From NCBI GenBank assembly GCA_903893485.1, contig CAITMK010000001.1:1-64000 (forward strand): a DNA stretch of 64,000 nucleotides. Reading direction: 5' to 3'. Shown here one piece after another: positions 7,914-16,699 of the stretch. Within the stretch, counting starts at the first letter, position 1; each line of letters opens with the position of its first letter. Under the pieces are notes generated by a model that saw nothing but the letters and a program-made list of their open reading frames with translations, was not told the origin of the DNA and made no database searches. Source of the DNA: Candidatus Magasanikiibacteriota bacterium. Lineage in GTDB: Bacteria > Patescibacteria > ABY1 > Magasanikbacterales > 2-02-FULL-50-9b. The translations under genes were made by a program, and so were the position numbers.

Positions 7914-8720
7914 TTAAACAACAAAGTTTTTAACAGGAGCATTTGCTTCATCTTCTGCCGCGTGCGTTGCCAAAATTTCATCAGCAAGCGCATCATACGC
8001 AACCGCACCACGAGAAAATTTATCGTACTGCATAATTACTTTCCCAAAACTTGGCGCTTCTGCTAATTTCACGTTGCGCGGAATAACGGTAGTAAAAATT
8101 TTGTTTGGAAAAAATTTGCGAAGCTCGCCTTCGACGTCTTTTGATAATTTATTTTGCGAACTAAACATGGTAATCACTGCACCTAAAATTTTAACCGTTG
8201 GATTAATACTTTCGCGCACCAATTCAATGGTTTCTAAAAGCTGACCCAAACCCTCGAGCGCATAATATTCTGCTTGCACCGGAATTAAAATTTCGTCGGC
8301 AGCAACCAGTGAATTCACGGTTAAAAGACCGAGCGATGGCGGGCAATCAATGATTACGTAATCGTAGGAATGCGCTGATTCCTGAAGCAAATCGCGCAAA
8401 CGAAATTCGCGGCGATCAACGCTAACTAATTCAACGTTGGCGCCGGCAAGTGCCGGAGTTGCAGGTGCAATTCTGAAACCGTCAACGGATGTTTCGTGGA
8501 TAATATCGCGAAAATTTTTGTCACCAACTAATGCGTCATATAAACCATGCGCCAACTCGCGATAACTTTGGCCAACGCCGCTGGTTGCATTTGCCTGCGG
8601 ATCCATATCAACCAACAAAACAAATTTGCCTTTATCCGCCAAATAACTCGCAACATTAATAGCTGTGGTAGTCTTACCGACACCGCCTTTTTGATTCACA
8701 ACCGCAATAATTCTACCCAT
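7914..8720 (-). CDS. parA: Chromosome-partitioning ATPase ParA (Soj)
   Basis: Walker-type ATPase that works with ParB. The deviant Walker A motif KGGVGKTT is at residues 11-18, with DMDPQANAT and the Walker B-like DCPPSLG further on. 268 aa is normal. The start is placed at 8720 (MGRIIAVVNQKGG); the frame stays open upstream to 8837, but that would overlap a tRNA and the promoter. The -10 box ends 10 bases before this ATG, implying a leader of only a few bases. Confidence 0.95.
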   Translation of the reverse strand: MGRIIAVVNQKGGVGKTTTAINVASYLADKGKFVLLVDMDPQANATSGVGQSYRELAHGLYDALVGDKNFRDIIHETSVDGFRIAPATPALAGANVELVSVDRREFRLRDLLQESAHSYDYVIIDCPPSLGLLTVNSLVAADEILIPVQAEYYALEGLGQLLETIELVRESINPTVKILGAVITMFSSQNKLSKDVEGELRKFFPNKIFTTVIPRNVKLAEAPSFGKVIMQYDKFSRGAVAYDALADEILATHAAEDEANAPVKNFVV

Positions 8721-8730
8721 AGATGACGGC

Positions 8731-8760
8731 AGTATAGCAGCCTTTCGCCGGCTTTGACAA
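8731..8760 (-). promoter_or_regulatory. Predicted promoter for parAB
   Basis: On the minus strand TTGTCA (8760-8755), 18-bp spacer, TATACT (8736-8731) preceded by TGC (extended -10). It overlaps the opposing tRNA promoter -35, so the two units may compete. Confidence 0.55.
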
Positions 8761-8782
8761 CCGGTCAAAAACCTGATAAGAT
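8754..8782 (+). promoter_or_regulatory. Predicted promoter for the tRNA-Leu/tRNA-Met unit
   Basis: TTGACA (8754-8759), 17-bp spacer, TAAGAT (8777-8782), about 18 bases before the first tRNA. Confidence 0.7.
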
Positions 8783-8800
8783 ATCCCCGTAATAACGTAA

Positions 8801-8887
8801 GCCCAGATGGCGGAATTGGTAGACGCACAGGACTCAAAATCCTGCGGCCGCAAGGTCATGAGAGTTCGATTCTCTCTCTGGGCACCA
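8801..8887 (+). tRNA. tRNA-Leu (CAA)
   Basis: An 87-nt cloverleaf: acceptor GCCCAGA pairs with TCTGGGC; anticodon loop CTCAAAA gives anticodon CAA, reading UUG. A long variable arm, GTTCGAT T-loop and encoded CCA end (8885-8887) are present. Class II form fits leucine. Confidence 0.93.
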
Positions 8888-8912
8888 GCCTCAATTTCAA
8901 AATATACCGCCC

Positions 8913-8986
<74 letters not shown>

Positions 8987-9022
8987 TTTAAAAATACCCA
9001 CGCATGCGTGGGTATTTTTAAA
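8987..9022 (+). terminator. Intrinsic terminator after the tRNAs
   Basis: A perfect 36-bp palindrome: AAAAATACCCACGC then GCGTGGGTATTTTT around a central AT. It begins directly at the tRNA-Met discriminator base. Confidence 0.9.
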
Positions 9023-9059
9023 TTCATCGGAAGATGAAATTAAAAAACGAAATACGTGA

Positions 9060-9200
9060 GTTTGTTTTTGTTTTGAGAAGGGGTCATCCGCAGGCATTGC
9101 GGGCCGGTGCCGCGCACCATGCGCGGCGAGCAATGCCGAGGCCGAGCGCAAAATCCCGCCGGGGATTTTGACGCGACCCCTGAACAAAATAAAAACAAAC
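9060..9200 (+). repeat. Structured hairpin repeat, copy 2
   Basis: 141 bp with the same core as 5214-5364. The outer arms GTTTGTTTTTGTTTTG (left) and CAAAATAAAAACAAAC (right) pair almost perfectly though unrelated to the arms of copy 1. The apical hairpin is GCCGCGCA-cca-TGCGCGGC, flanked by GGCATTGC pairing with GCAATGCC. The side hairpin is AAAATCCC...GGGATTTT. It ends 2 bases before the dacA stop codon and may end transcription of dacA. Confidence 0.82.
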
Positions 9201-9202
9201 TT

Positions 9203-10180
9203 TTAATTTGTCGGCCACGTAAAATTATCAAACGTCCACTCCGCAAGCATCGCGGTTTCCGTGAATCGTTTATAGACATCCCCCGCACCCATCACCACCA
9301 CGCGAATTTCATGTCCATCATCACTCCGAATAAGCGAGGCAAAATTATATCCGGCTTCATCGGTGTAACCCGTTTTTCCACCTTCAATCGTTGCCGCCTT
9401 CAGCGGCACCGCACCAGTTAAAACCCAATCAGTTGCTTTCACGGTTTTTTTCTTTCCGCTTTCAAGTTCGTGAATCGAAACTTTTTCTTCAACACTTGTC
9501 ACTTTAATTTGCGCGGATGAAAGCGCAATTTTAATTAAACGCGAAACATCTTTTGCGCTCCCTACATTGTGCGCCGATAAACCCGTTACATCTTCAAAAT
9601 GCATGGTCGGCATTCCCAAATCTGCGGCGCGCTGATTCATAAGCACTGCAAATTGTTCGGGTGTAAAACCACTTGCCTGCACCAGCGCATTCATTGCGGT
9701 ATTCAATGAACCAACTAAACCCGCGGCAAATAAATCATGCAATGTATATGTTTCGCCAGCAACCAAATCTTTTGATGAATCAACCACCGCAGAATTTGAA
9801 ATGGTTGTCGTTGCGTTCCAATTCGTAATTTTTTCTGTAAGTAAAAGCGCGGTCATTAATTTTGTAACCGAAGCCAGCGCTTGTGGCTGATCTGCATTTT
9901 TTGAAAAAATAATTGCATCGCTCGCCGCGTCTTCAACAATCACGTGCGGCGCGGTTAATGTTTTTGTAAATTGCGCACCTGATAAATTAATCGGCGGCTT
10001 TGGTGGTTGATGCGCTTCGGGCAACACATTTTTGAGCGGCGCCGCGGCAATATCAGAAATACGATCAAGCGCGTTTTGAGAATTACTAACACGCGACGCG
10101 GCAACTGCGTGCCCCGCCTGCTGACCGCCAATAACACCGATTACAGCGGCAACTGCGATGATGGCAACAAAGCTTCGCAT
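9203..10180 (-). CDS. Penicillin-binding D-alanyl-D-alanine carboxypeptidase (DacA/PBP5 family)
   Basis: Trims peptidoglycan stem peptides outside the membrane. An N-terminal hydrophobic segment (residues 4-20) fits a signal peptide or anchor. All three penicillin-binding motifs are present: SVTK (catalytic Ser), SLN, and KTG in GGKTGYTDEAGYN. 325 aa; there is little sequence after the catalytic domain, so the PBP5 C-terminal beta domain appears absent. Its 5' end overlaps scpB by 40 bases. Last gene of aspS-scpA-scpB-dacA. Confidence 0.92.
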   Translation of the reverse strand: MRSFVAIIAVAAVIGVIGGQQAGHAVAASRVSNSQNALDRISDIAAAPLKNVLPEAHQPPKPPINLSGAQFTKTLTAPHVIVEDAASDAIIFSKNADQPQALASVTKLMTALLLTEKITNWNATTTISNSAVVDSSKDLVAGETYTLHDLFAAGLVGSLNTAMNALVQASGFTPEQFAVLMNQRAADLGMPTMHFEDVTGLSAHNVGSAKDVSRLIKIALSSAQIKVTSVEEKVSIHELESGKKKTVKATDWVLTGAVPLKAATIEGGKTGYTDEAGYNFASLIRSDDGHEIRVVVMGAGDVYKRFTETAMLAEWTFDNFTWPTN

Positions 10181-10677
10181 ACATTCATTTTTTCATACTG
10201 AGGTAACTGTTCGGTGCTGGAAAGGCCCAAATAACGCACAAAATCAATGGTTACACGATACGCAGGAATTTCGGACGTGGATTCCCCGCTCTGCTCAATG
10301 AGCCCGCGCCACTCCAAATTGCGCAAAATTAAAGTACAGTTTATACCACGAATCTGTTCAATGTCTGGCTTCGAAATTGGCCCGCGATACGCAATAATCG
10401 TGAGCGTTTCAAGCTGCGGTCGCGTGAGCTCGCCGGTAATTTCTTCTTTCAAAAAATTCTCAACAACTTCGCGTGTTTGTGGGGCAGAAAAAAACTGCAC
10501 TTCCGCGCCGTTGCGAACTAACATCATACCACGTTCTGGACCAGAATAAATTTCAGATAATTCTTCGAGCCATGATTCAATTTTTTCTGCGTCTGTTTCA
10601 AGAAGCTTTGCAAGTGCGCCCACCGTAAGTGGTTTTGCTGAAACAAATAAAATTGCCTCGAGATGTGCTTTGGTCAT
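10141..10677 (-). CDS. scpB: Segregation and condensation protein ScpB
   Basis: Winged-helix partner of the SMC-ScpA complex. Family features: LEAILFVSAKPLTVGALAKLL at the start, and RPQLETLTIIAYRGPISKPDIEQIRGI, the usual ScpB signature, in the middle. 178 aa is typical. It overlaps scpA by 4 bases upstream and dacA by 40 bases downstream, so the three are surely co-transcribed. Confidence 0.94.
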   Translation of the reverse strand: MTKAHLEAILFVSAKPLTVGALAKLLETDAEKIESWLEELSEIYSGPERGMMLVRNGAEVQFFSAPQTREVVENFLKEEITGELTRPQLETLTIIAYRGPISKPDIEQIRGINCTLILRNLEWRGLIEQSGESTSEIPAYRVTIDFVRYLGLSSTEQLPQYEKMNVCEALLPSSQLPL

Positions 10678-11366
10678 AGAGTTGCGGTAATATGAATGTC
10701 CGTGAAATGATCTTCTTGCTCCAGCAAAACGCTGCGCTGTTTTGCCAACTCGAGCAGTGCCAAAAACGTTACAATTATATCAGGTTTGGAAGATAAATCA
10801 TCCACCAAATGTTTCATGTGCGTGCGCTGAAATGTTTTAAGCATGTCTTGAACCGCATCAATTTTTTCGCGGATGGACATTACTTTTTGGATTTGCGCTT
10901 CTTCCAATTTTACTGGCGTGCGACGCGTCACGATGTCCGTAATCACCGCGCCCAATTTAAATGAGGTCAATGTTTTTGGCGGCTGAAATCCGCGCGCCAT
11001 GACATGCAATTCTTGGCGTGGATACATGAACCGACGCTGCAATAGCATTTCTTTTATTTCTTCTGCCGCGTGCACAAACTGTTCGTACATTTTGAGCTGG
11101 CGCGAAAGCTCATCCCCGGTCTGCTCGTCTTCAACCACCAACTGCGGCAATAATTCTTTGGATTTCAGGTATAGCAATTTTGCCGCAAGCACCAAAAAAT
11201 CCGCCATTTCAGATTCATCAATTTCAGTTGACGAATTTACAAAGGATAAATATTTGTCCGTCACATCCGCCAAAGAAATTTCGGTAATTTTCAATTCATG
11301 CCCTTCAACTAAGTTGAGGAGCAAATCAAGCGGACCAGAAAATTTCTCGTCGGTGAAAGTAAACAT
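10674..11366 (-). CDS. scpA: Segregation and condensation protein ScpA
   Basis: Kleisin that bridges SMC heads. The N-terminal FSGPLDLLLNLVEGHELKITEISLADVTDKYL is the typical ScpA opening, and the middle has FLVLAAKLLYLKSKELLP. 230 aa is average. It begins immediately downstream of aspS (adjacent stop and start) and overlaps scpB by 4 bases. Confidence 0.95.
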   Translation of the reverse strand: MFTFTDEKFSGPLDLLLNLVEGHELKITEISLADVTDKYLSFVNSSTEIDESEMADFLVLAAKLLYLKSKELLPQLVVEDEQTGDELSRQLKMYEQFVHAAEEIKEMLLQRRFMYPRQELHVMARGFQPPKTLTSFKLGAVITDIVTRRTPVKLEEAQIQKVMSIREKIDAVQDMLKTFQRTHMKHLVDDLSSKPDIIVTFLALLELAKQRSVLLEQEDHFTDIHITATL

Positions 11367-12767
11367 TTATTTTTTGATTTGAATGTGCGCTTCGTCTAAA
11401 GTTTTTTGATCAACATCACTTGGCGCGCCCATCATCGGATCACGTGCGTCGCCCGTTTTTGGAAACGCAATTACCTCGCGAATGTTTGGTTCGCCCGCAA
11501 GCAGCATTACGATACGATCAATGCCAGGCGCAAAACCGCCATGTGGTGGCGCGCCGTATTCAAACGCTTCGAGCATGTGACCGAATTTCAATTCCTGTTG
11601 CTCTGCAGAAATTTTTAGGATATCGAAAATTTTCTGCTGCTCCGCGCGATTATGAATACGAATACTACCACTCGATAATTCATAGCCATTCATAACCAAA
11701 TCATAGGCATTCGCACGCACTTTGAGTGGTTCTGATTCAAGCAAATGTAAATCATCGGGATGCACTGCACAAAATGGATGATGTTTTGCGGCCAAATTTC
11801 CTTCTTCATCGGTTTCAAACATTGGAAAATCCAAAACCCACGCAAATCCTAATTCATTTGGATCATTTTTGTCAGCACGAATATCTGGCTTATCGTTGCC
11901 ATATTTTTCCATCGCTTCGGCGTACGTCATGCGTGGAAATGGAATTTGTGTAATTTTTTTCTCTGGCGTTACGGTTTTGATAAGCTCAATCATCATCGCT
12001 TCGGTATATTGAAAAATATCTTCAGCTTCAACGAATGACATTTCAAAATCAAACTGCGTAAATTCTGGTTGACGATCGCCGCGCTGATCTTCATCGCGAA
12101 AGCATCGTGCGATCTGAAAATATTTTTCGAAACCTGCAACCATGAGAAGCTGCTTGAATTGCTGCGGCGATTGTGGAAGCACAAAAAACTTTCCCGCATG
12201 AAGACGTGACGGCACAATATATTCGCGCGAACCTTCTGGAGTTCCTTTCATCAAAATAGGAGTTTCAATCTCTGTAAACCCATGCGCATGCATGTAATTA
12301 CGAAAGAAAGTCACCACCTGATCGCGCAATTTAATATTGCGCACCATGCGATCGTGGCGCAAATCCAAGTAGCGATATTTCAAACGCAATTCTTCGTTCG
12401 CGCGATTTTCTTCGCTATCAATTTCAAATGGCGGCGTTTTAGATTCATTCAAAACTTTCACTGACTTCGCAAGTAATTCCACGGTCCCGGTTGCCTGCTC
12501 TGGATTAATTTGTTTCGCGCCACGCGCCTGCACGATACCAGTTACTTCAACAACAAATTCGCTGCGAAGTGAATCGAGTGCCACGCGACTTTCATCGGTT
12601 TCCAATTCCTGCGGCACACCAACAATTTGCAAACGACCCGACGCATCGCGTAAATCAAAAAAAACTAATTTACCCATGTTACGGCGTGCATGCACCCAAC
12701 CAAACACGGTTACAATTTCACCAACTTTTCCAACGGTTTCTAGAGCGAGCGTTCGTTTTTCTAACAT
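11367..12767 (-). CDS. aspS: Aspartate--tRNA ligase, lacking the GAD domain
   Basis: Charges tRNA-Asp. The N-terminal OB fold binds the anticodon (GWVHARRNMGKLVFFDLRD), followed by the class II core: motif 1 near GFTEIETPIL (163-172), motif 2 FRDEDQRGDRQPEF (223-236), motif 3 GGFAPGIDRIVML (410-422). Bacterial AspRS is ~590 aa with a GAD domain inserted between KPDLR and the LWVxDFPMFE segment; here KPDIR (293-297) is followed after about 11 residues by FAWVLDFPMFE (from 308), giving 466 aa. Confidence 0.95.
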   Translation of the reverse strand: MLEKRTLALETVGKVGEIVTVFGWVHARRNMGKLVFFDLRDASGRLQIVGVPQELETDESRVALDSLRSEFVVEVTGIVQARGAKQINPEQATGTVELLAKSVKVLNESKTPPFEIDSEENRANEELRLKYRYLDLRHDRMVRNIKLRDQVVTFFRNYMHAHGFTEIETPILMKGTPEGSREYIVPSRLHAGKFFVLPQSPQQFKQLLMVAGFEKYFQIARCFRDEDQRGDRQPEFTQFDFEMSFVEAEDIFQYTEAMMIELIKTVTPEKKITQIPFPRMTYAEAMEKYGNDKPDIRADKNDPNELGFAWVLDFPMFETDEEGNLAAKHHPFCAVHPDDLHLLESEPLKVRANAYDLVMNGYELSSGSIRIHNRAEQQKIFDILKISAEQQELKFGHMLEAFEYGAPPHGGFAPGIDRIVMLLAGEPNIREVIAFPKTGDARDPMMGAPSDVDQKTLDEAHIQIKK

Positions 12768-12793
12768 ATCAAAATTCCAATTTTTATATCTGA

Positions 12794-12822
12794 ATAATAC
12801 CCAAAAACGCAGCGTTCGTCAA
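12794..12822 (-). promoter_or_regulatory. Predicted promoter for aspS-scpAB-dacA
   Basis: Minus strand TTGACG (12822-12817), 17-bp spacer, TATTAT (12799-12794). The -35 directly follows the T-run of the upstream orphan gene terminator. Confidence 0.65.
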
Positions 12823-12870
12823 TAAAAAAAACCCGTTCCCCACCGCGAAGTTCGGCGGCTAGGGATTGGG
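12822..12870 (-). terminator. Intrinsic terminator after the orphan lipoprotein gene
   Basis: Minus-strand hairpin: CCC..TCC..CCGC, loop, GCGG..GGA..GGG, followed by eight Ts. Confidence 0.8.
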
Positions 12871-12889
12871 TGTTTGCGCTGCGCGGCGA

Positions 12890-13594
12890 CTATGGCTTGA
12901 CTACCAAAAACCAACAACTTGGACTGAAATCAGACCCTTCATTTTGGACGCGCAATCCACGGTGTAGCCTCGGCGCCTCGCCTGCCTCGCTTGGAAGCAG
13001 CGTCTGCTTGAGATACCACACCCCCGTCACCTTGCGATGACCATCAAGCGTTTTCCGCTTGACTCCAAGCGTGACCAGCGCTGGATGCGCCTGATATTCC
13101 GCGGGATCCGTATGCTCAGACAAATACGCGAGGAACTCAGTATCCTTTGCAAATCGTAGATGCCTACGAGCCGCAAAATTGGCCACTGTGGCCGCCGAAA
13201 CAGCTTCATCGAAGTGGATGAGTTCGTACGGCACAAGAACCGTAGAAGGCTGTTTTTTGGCGTTTTTTGCTGATTTGGCAACGAGTTGGGGCAAGCCGGT
13301 TTCCAGCGTAGCACCTTGATCGATTTGCGCCGCTTGCACAACACCGGAAAGATTTCCCCGTGCCAAAACAGCAAGCATGTGGGCTGGATCTGCGGGCATC
13401 GGAACCATCGTGTCAGTCCGCGGCGCCTGTGCACGCATTTTAGCCAGAACAGCGGCCTGGCGCTGGCGCTCAACCAACTCAACCGCGGTCGGCGGCGGTT
13501 GCCGATAACGCAAAGCTTCGTCAATCGCATCATCTTCGACCTTGTGCCGAACACAGCTACAGAAAAGTAACAGAGCAAACGTCAAAAGCTTCAT
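12890..13594 (-). CDS. Orphan GC-rich gene, predicted lipoprotein, function unknown
   Basis: 234-aa product not recognised. The start at 13594 is set by GGAGG 8-12 bases upstream of ATG; the frame is open to 13690 but that part is unlikely. The N-terminus MKLLTFALLLFCSC looks like a lipoprotein signal with Cys near 17-19, though the residue three before Cys is atypical. The remainder is Ala/Arg/Pro-rich and soluble. Base composition is clearly more GC-rich than aspS and asnS on either side. It has its own near-consensus promoter and terminator, so it is a self-contained unit. Confidence 0.7.
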   Translation of the reverse strand: MKLLTFALLLFCSCVRHKVEDDAIDEALRYRQPPPTAVELVERQRQAAVLAKMRAQAPRTDTMVPMPADPAHMLAVLARGNLSGVVQAAQIDQGATLETGLPQLVAKSAKNAKKQPSTVLVPYELIHFDEAVSAATVANFAARRHLRFAKDTEFLAYLSEHTDPAEYQAHPALVTLGVKRKTLDGHRKVTGVWYLKQTLLPSEAGEAPRLHRGLRVQNEGSDFSPSCWFLVVKP

Positions 13595-13661
13595 TTTTCC
13601 TACCTCCAATAGGCGCAAATGAAAATCGACACCCCTCGGTGCCGACCTCAAAGCTGCTGAA

Positions 13662-13690
13662 TTTATACCAATTTGTCGCCGAAAAGTCAA
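13662..13690 (-). promoter_or_regulatory. Predicted promoter of the orphan lipoprotein gene
   Basis: Minus strand TTGACT (13690-13685), 17-bp spacer, TATAAA (13667-13662). It lies just before the end of asnS. Confidence 0.7.
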
Positions 13691-13693
13691 GGA

Positions 13694-14986
13694 TTACGGT
13701 GTTAAACGGTTCAAAAGGCGTGCAAACGGAATCGCCTCGCGAATATGCTCAAGCCCACAAATCCAAGCAACTGAACGTTCCAAGCCAATCCCAAAACCCG
13801 AATGTGGTACAGAGCCAAAACGACGTAAATCCAAATACCACTGAAACATTTCAACCGGCAGATTGTGCGACCTGATACGCTCTTCCAAAAGTGCCAAATC
13901 GTCGATACGCTGCGAGCCGCCAATTACTTCGCCGTAACCTTCTGGGGCCAACATGTCGGCATTAAGCACATAGCGTGGATCCGCTGGATCTGGTTTCATG
14001 TAAAACGATTTTACCTCAACCGGATAATGCGTGATAAAAATCGGACGATCGTATTGCTTGGTCAAAATTGTTTCGTCGTCGGCACCCAAATCATCGCCGT
14101 CTTTAATATCGCTACCAAGTTTTTGAAGCTGTGCGATTGCATCGGTGTAGCGAATGCGTGGAAAATTTCCTTCCGCTGTTTTTTGGAGTGGTGCGATATC
14201 GCGCTCTAATGTTTTTAAATCTTCAGCTCGGCGTTCGAGCACGCGCTTCACTACAAACACGGTCATGTCTTCTTGAAGTTGCATGTTTTCGTTTTGATCC
14301 ATGAAACTTGCTTCGGCTTCAAGCATCCAAAATTCGGTAAGATGACGACGCGTTTTTGATTTTTCGCTGCGAAATGTTGGACCAAAACAATACGTACGTT
14401 TAAGCGCTGACGAAGTCGCTTCTTGATACAACTGCCCTGACTGTGAGAGATACGCGAGTCCGTCAAAATATTTTACTTCAAACAAATCAGTGGTGCCTTC
14501 GCATGCATTTGGGGTAAAAATTGGTGAATCCATCAAAATAAATTTGCGTTCATACAAAAATTCACGAAGCGTAAATTCAATTTCGCTGCGCACACGCATG
14601 ATTGCTTCTTGGCGCGATGATCGAAGCCAGAGATGACGCTCATCCATTAAAAATTCAACGCCGTGTTCTTTTTTTGAAATGGGAAATTCTCCCGAGGTTG
14701 CAGAAATAAATACACATGACAAACCAGTGAGTTCAAAACCCGATGGGGCGCGAGGTTCTGCTTTAACTACGCCAGTTACCATAACTGACGATTCCATGGT
14801 CATCGCTTCGAGTGTGGCCCATGTTTCCGCCGACACTTCATTTTTTGAAAACACAATTTGCACGCGGCCCGTGCCATCGCGAAGTTGCAAAAAATAAATC
14901 GATCCGCTTGAGCGAAAATTGTACGCCCACCCAGAAAGTTCAACCGTTTCTCCGATTTTTTGTGATAATTCAGCAATGTCCAACAT
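13694..14986 (-). CDS. asnS: Asparagine--tRNA ligase
   Basis: Class II synthetase of 430 aa that charges tRNA-Asn. The OB fold (VELSGWAYNFRSSGSIYFLQLRDGTG) is followed by the AsnRS core: SPIFTPNACEGTTDLFEVKYF, SGQLYQE, FGPTFRSEKSKTRRHLTEFWMLEAE (motif 2), and motif 3 in HSGFGIGLERSVAWI. The EGTTDLFEV segment and the YPVEVKSFYMK stretch separate AsnRS from AspRS. The start is set at 14986 (MLDIAELSQKIG); an upstream in-frame start at 15058 would add 24 non-conserved residues. Confidence 0.93.
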   Translation of the reverse strand: MLDIAELSQKIGETVELSGWAYNFRSSGSIYFLQLRDGTGRVQIVFSKNEVSAETWATLEAMTMESSVMVTGVVKAEPRAPSGFELTGLSCVFISATSGEFPISKKEHGVEFLMDERHLWLRSSRQEAIMRVRSEIEFTLREFLYERKFILMDSPIFTPNACEGTTDLFEVKYFDGLAYLSQSGQLYQEATSSALKRTYCFGPTFRSEKSKTRRHLTEFWMLEAEASFMDQNENMQLQEDMTVFVVKRVLERRAEDLKTLERDIAPLQKTAEGNFPRIRYTDAIAQLQKLGSDIKDGDDLGADDETILTKQYDRPIFITHYPVEVKSFYMKPDPADPRYVLNADMLAPEGYGEVIGGSQRIDDLALLEERIRSHNLPVEMFQWYLDLRRFGSVPHSGFGIGLERSVAWICGLEHIREAIPFARLLNRLTP

Positions 14987-15085
14987 AGAAAATATAGGGT
15001 TATAGTACCCCAAAACCCGTGCAGCTGGCAAGACCCACGCCCTTCCCGTTTTAGCCAAAAAACGCTATAGTATACGCCACAGCAT

Positions 15086-15712
15086 ATGCGTATTACCCCA
15101 GCACTTCGACACACATTTTTCTTAGGCGCGATTGCGTCCTGGGGCGCATGGGTTTATCCACTCATCGTACTCGCCATTTTTTTTGAAGGCGAAGCCGTGA
15201 TTTACACGGTCATGTTTTTAACATTTGAAAAAATTATAAGTGCCTGGATTACCGTGCCATTAATTTTTGTGAGCGTCATGTTTACCGATTTTATTTCGTA
15301 CTCAATTGGCGCGCGGTGCCCCAAATATTTTCCACGCATTGCACATTACTACGAAAAATTAACGTCGCCCATGGATGCGCGATTAAAATCAGTTTCATTT
15401 TCCGTTTATTTAATTTCAAAATTTACGTACGGATTTCATCGTGCAGTATTGATTCGCTCCGGCATGATTGGTATTCCAGTAAAAAAATTATTTGCCATAA
15501 ACTTTTTTACTTCAATCATTTGGATTGGCGCAATTTCTGCAATCGCATTTGGTTCATGGCGATCAGTAAGTTATTTACGTTCATTCCGCTACGTTGAAAT
15601 CACGCTGCTCGCGGGAATTATCGGTGTACTTTTGGGCAGCCACATTATTTCTCATTTTGCAAAAATGAAATTGGCCAACGATTCAACAAAGTCCCCGCCA
15701 CTGAAAAAATAA
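15086..15712 (+). CDS. DedA-family membrane protein (SNARE-associated/VTT domain)
   Basis: Integral membrane protein of 208 aa. DedA proteins include transporters that recycle undecaprenyl phosphate, the lipid carrier for wall and glycan building. Hydrophobic segments are near residues 10-45, 50-75, 125-150 and 168-190. The family block ISKFTYGFHRAVLIRSGMIGIPVKKLFAINF corresponds to the conserved F.R..P...G motif region, with variation. A TATAGT -10 box (15066-15071) precedes it. Its last 30 bases overlap the end of recO on the other strand. Confidence 0.8.
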   Translation: MRITPALRHTFFLGAIASWGAWVYPLIVLAIFFEGEAVIYTVMFLTFEKIISAWITVPLIFVSVMFTDFISYSIGARCPKYFPRIAHYYEKLTSPMDARLKSVSFSVYLISKFTYGFHRAVLIRSGMIGIPVKKLFAINFFTSIIWIGAISAIAFGSWRSVSYLRSFRYVEITLLAGIIGVLLGSHIISHFAKMKLANDSTKSPPLKK

Positions 15713-16294
15713 TCGCATGGTAATTGCAAGTTGGTTTTTTTCTGTGGCGTTATATATAATCGCACCTTCGGGTTTAACGCAATTTGCACATACCACACCG
15801 CCCTGCGCTGGGCTAAACCATTTAAAATTTTCGGTGCTCGCACACAAAACACATTCATGAAATTCTGGTTTTAAACCAGCGTGCATGGCGAGCATACATA
15901 AAAATTCACCTGCGTCGCCCGCGCCCGCTGCGGCAGATTTTTGCGCTTCGTACAATAAACCAAACATCACCGGATCCGCATGGCCCGGCTGCGAAAGCGA
16001 CGTGGCGAGTCGCGCATATAATCCTAACATCGCAATGGATTCTGCGCTTGCACCATGCGCAAAATTTTGTTGCGTTACCGCTTGCGCCACAGTAAATCCG
16101 TTTTTACCCGTTGCCAGCATAACATCAACCAGGCGAAGCGGCTCTAAATGGCCAGATAATTTGCTGGTCATTTTTTGCGCGCCAATTGCCGTGCCAATCA
16201 CCAACCCGTGATGCTCGGTAAAAAAAGTTACTCGCTTATCACGCTCGCGCCATTTTTCGCGCCCCACGATAAGCGCTCGATCAGTAAACGTCAC
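15683..16294 (-). CDS. recO: DNA repair protein RecO
   Basis: Recombination mediator. An N-terminal OB-like region (TDRALIVGREKWRERDKRVTFFTEHHGLV) is followed by a helical part and a Cys4 zinc site near the C-terminus (CVLC...CANC). At 203 aa it is shorter than most RecO (~240). The start overlaps the ruvX end by 4 bases. It is last in the long tuf-to-recO run, and the tail overlaps dedA by 30 bases with no terminator between them. Confidence 0.87.
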   Translation of the reverse strand: MTFTDRALIVGREKWRERDKRVTFFTEHHGLVIGTAIGAQKMTSKLSGHLEPLRLVDVMLATGKNGFTVAQAVTQQNFAHGASAESIAMLGLYARLATSLSQPGHADPVMFGLLYEAQKSAAAGAGDAGEFLCMLAMHAGLKPEFHECVLCASTENFKWFSPAQGGVVCANCVKPEGAIIYNATEKNQLAITMRLFFQWRGLC

Positions 16295-16695
16295 ACTTCA
16301 AAAATATCTTCGCCAGCTGACGCCGCCTTGCTTAAATACGTATCTAAAATAATTGCCGCGCTTGATGCGTCGATGTCGCCTGCGCCGGCGCGCGATGCTT
16401 CCATTGAGCTCATGCGTTCGTCTACAAATTCAACCGGAATATTATATTTTTCAAAAAGTTTTGCGCCAAAATCACGGGCCTTTTCCGCTTGTTCGCCTTC
16501 GCTGCCTGCCATGGTGTATGGCAAACCAACAACCAAAACGCGAGGATTTTGTTTTTTAATCAAATCATCAATTTTGAGCCATTGCGCATCTTCATCGCCA
16601 TCAACCGTAATAAGTGGCAATGCAAAATCCATGTCGTCGGGCACAATCGCAACGCCGATGCGTGCTTTTCCAAAATCAAAACCTAAAAGTGGCAT
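16291..16695 (-). CDS. ruvX: YqgF/RuvX-family RNase H-fold nuclease
   Basis: Small RNase H-like protein (134 aa) linked in the family to 16S rRNA 5' end processing. The family blocks are present: LGFDFGKARIGVA with the first acidic residue, VVGLPYTMAGSEGEQA, VDERMSSMEA, and the C-terminal DASSAAIILDTYL with the last acidic residue. It sits between map and recO with minimal gaps. Confidence 0.92.
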   Translation of the reverse strand: MPLLGFDFGKARIGVAIVPDDMDFALPLITVDGDEDAQWLKIDDLIKKQNPRVLVVGLPYTMAGSEGEQAEKARDFGAKLFEKYNIPVEFVDERMSSMEASRAGAGDIDASSAAIILDTYLSKAASAGEDIFEV

Positions 16696-16699
16696 AAGA

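Noticed and set aside
7036..8720. parS site or replication origin near parAB
   Set aside because: No TGTTTCACGTGAAACA-like palindrome, DnaA-box cluster or dnaA gene was seen around parAB.
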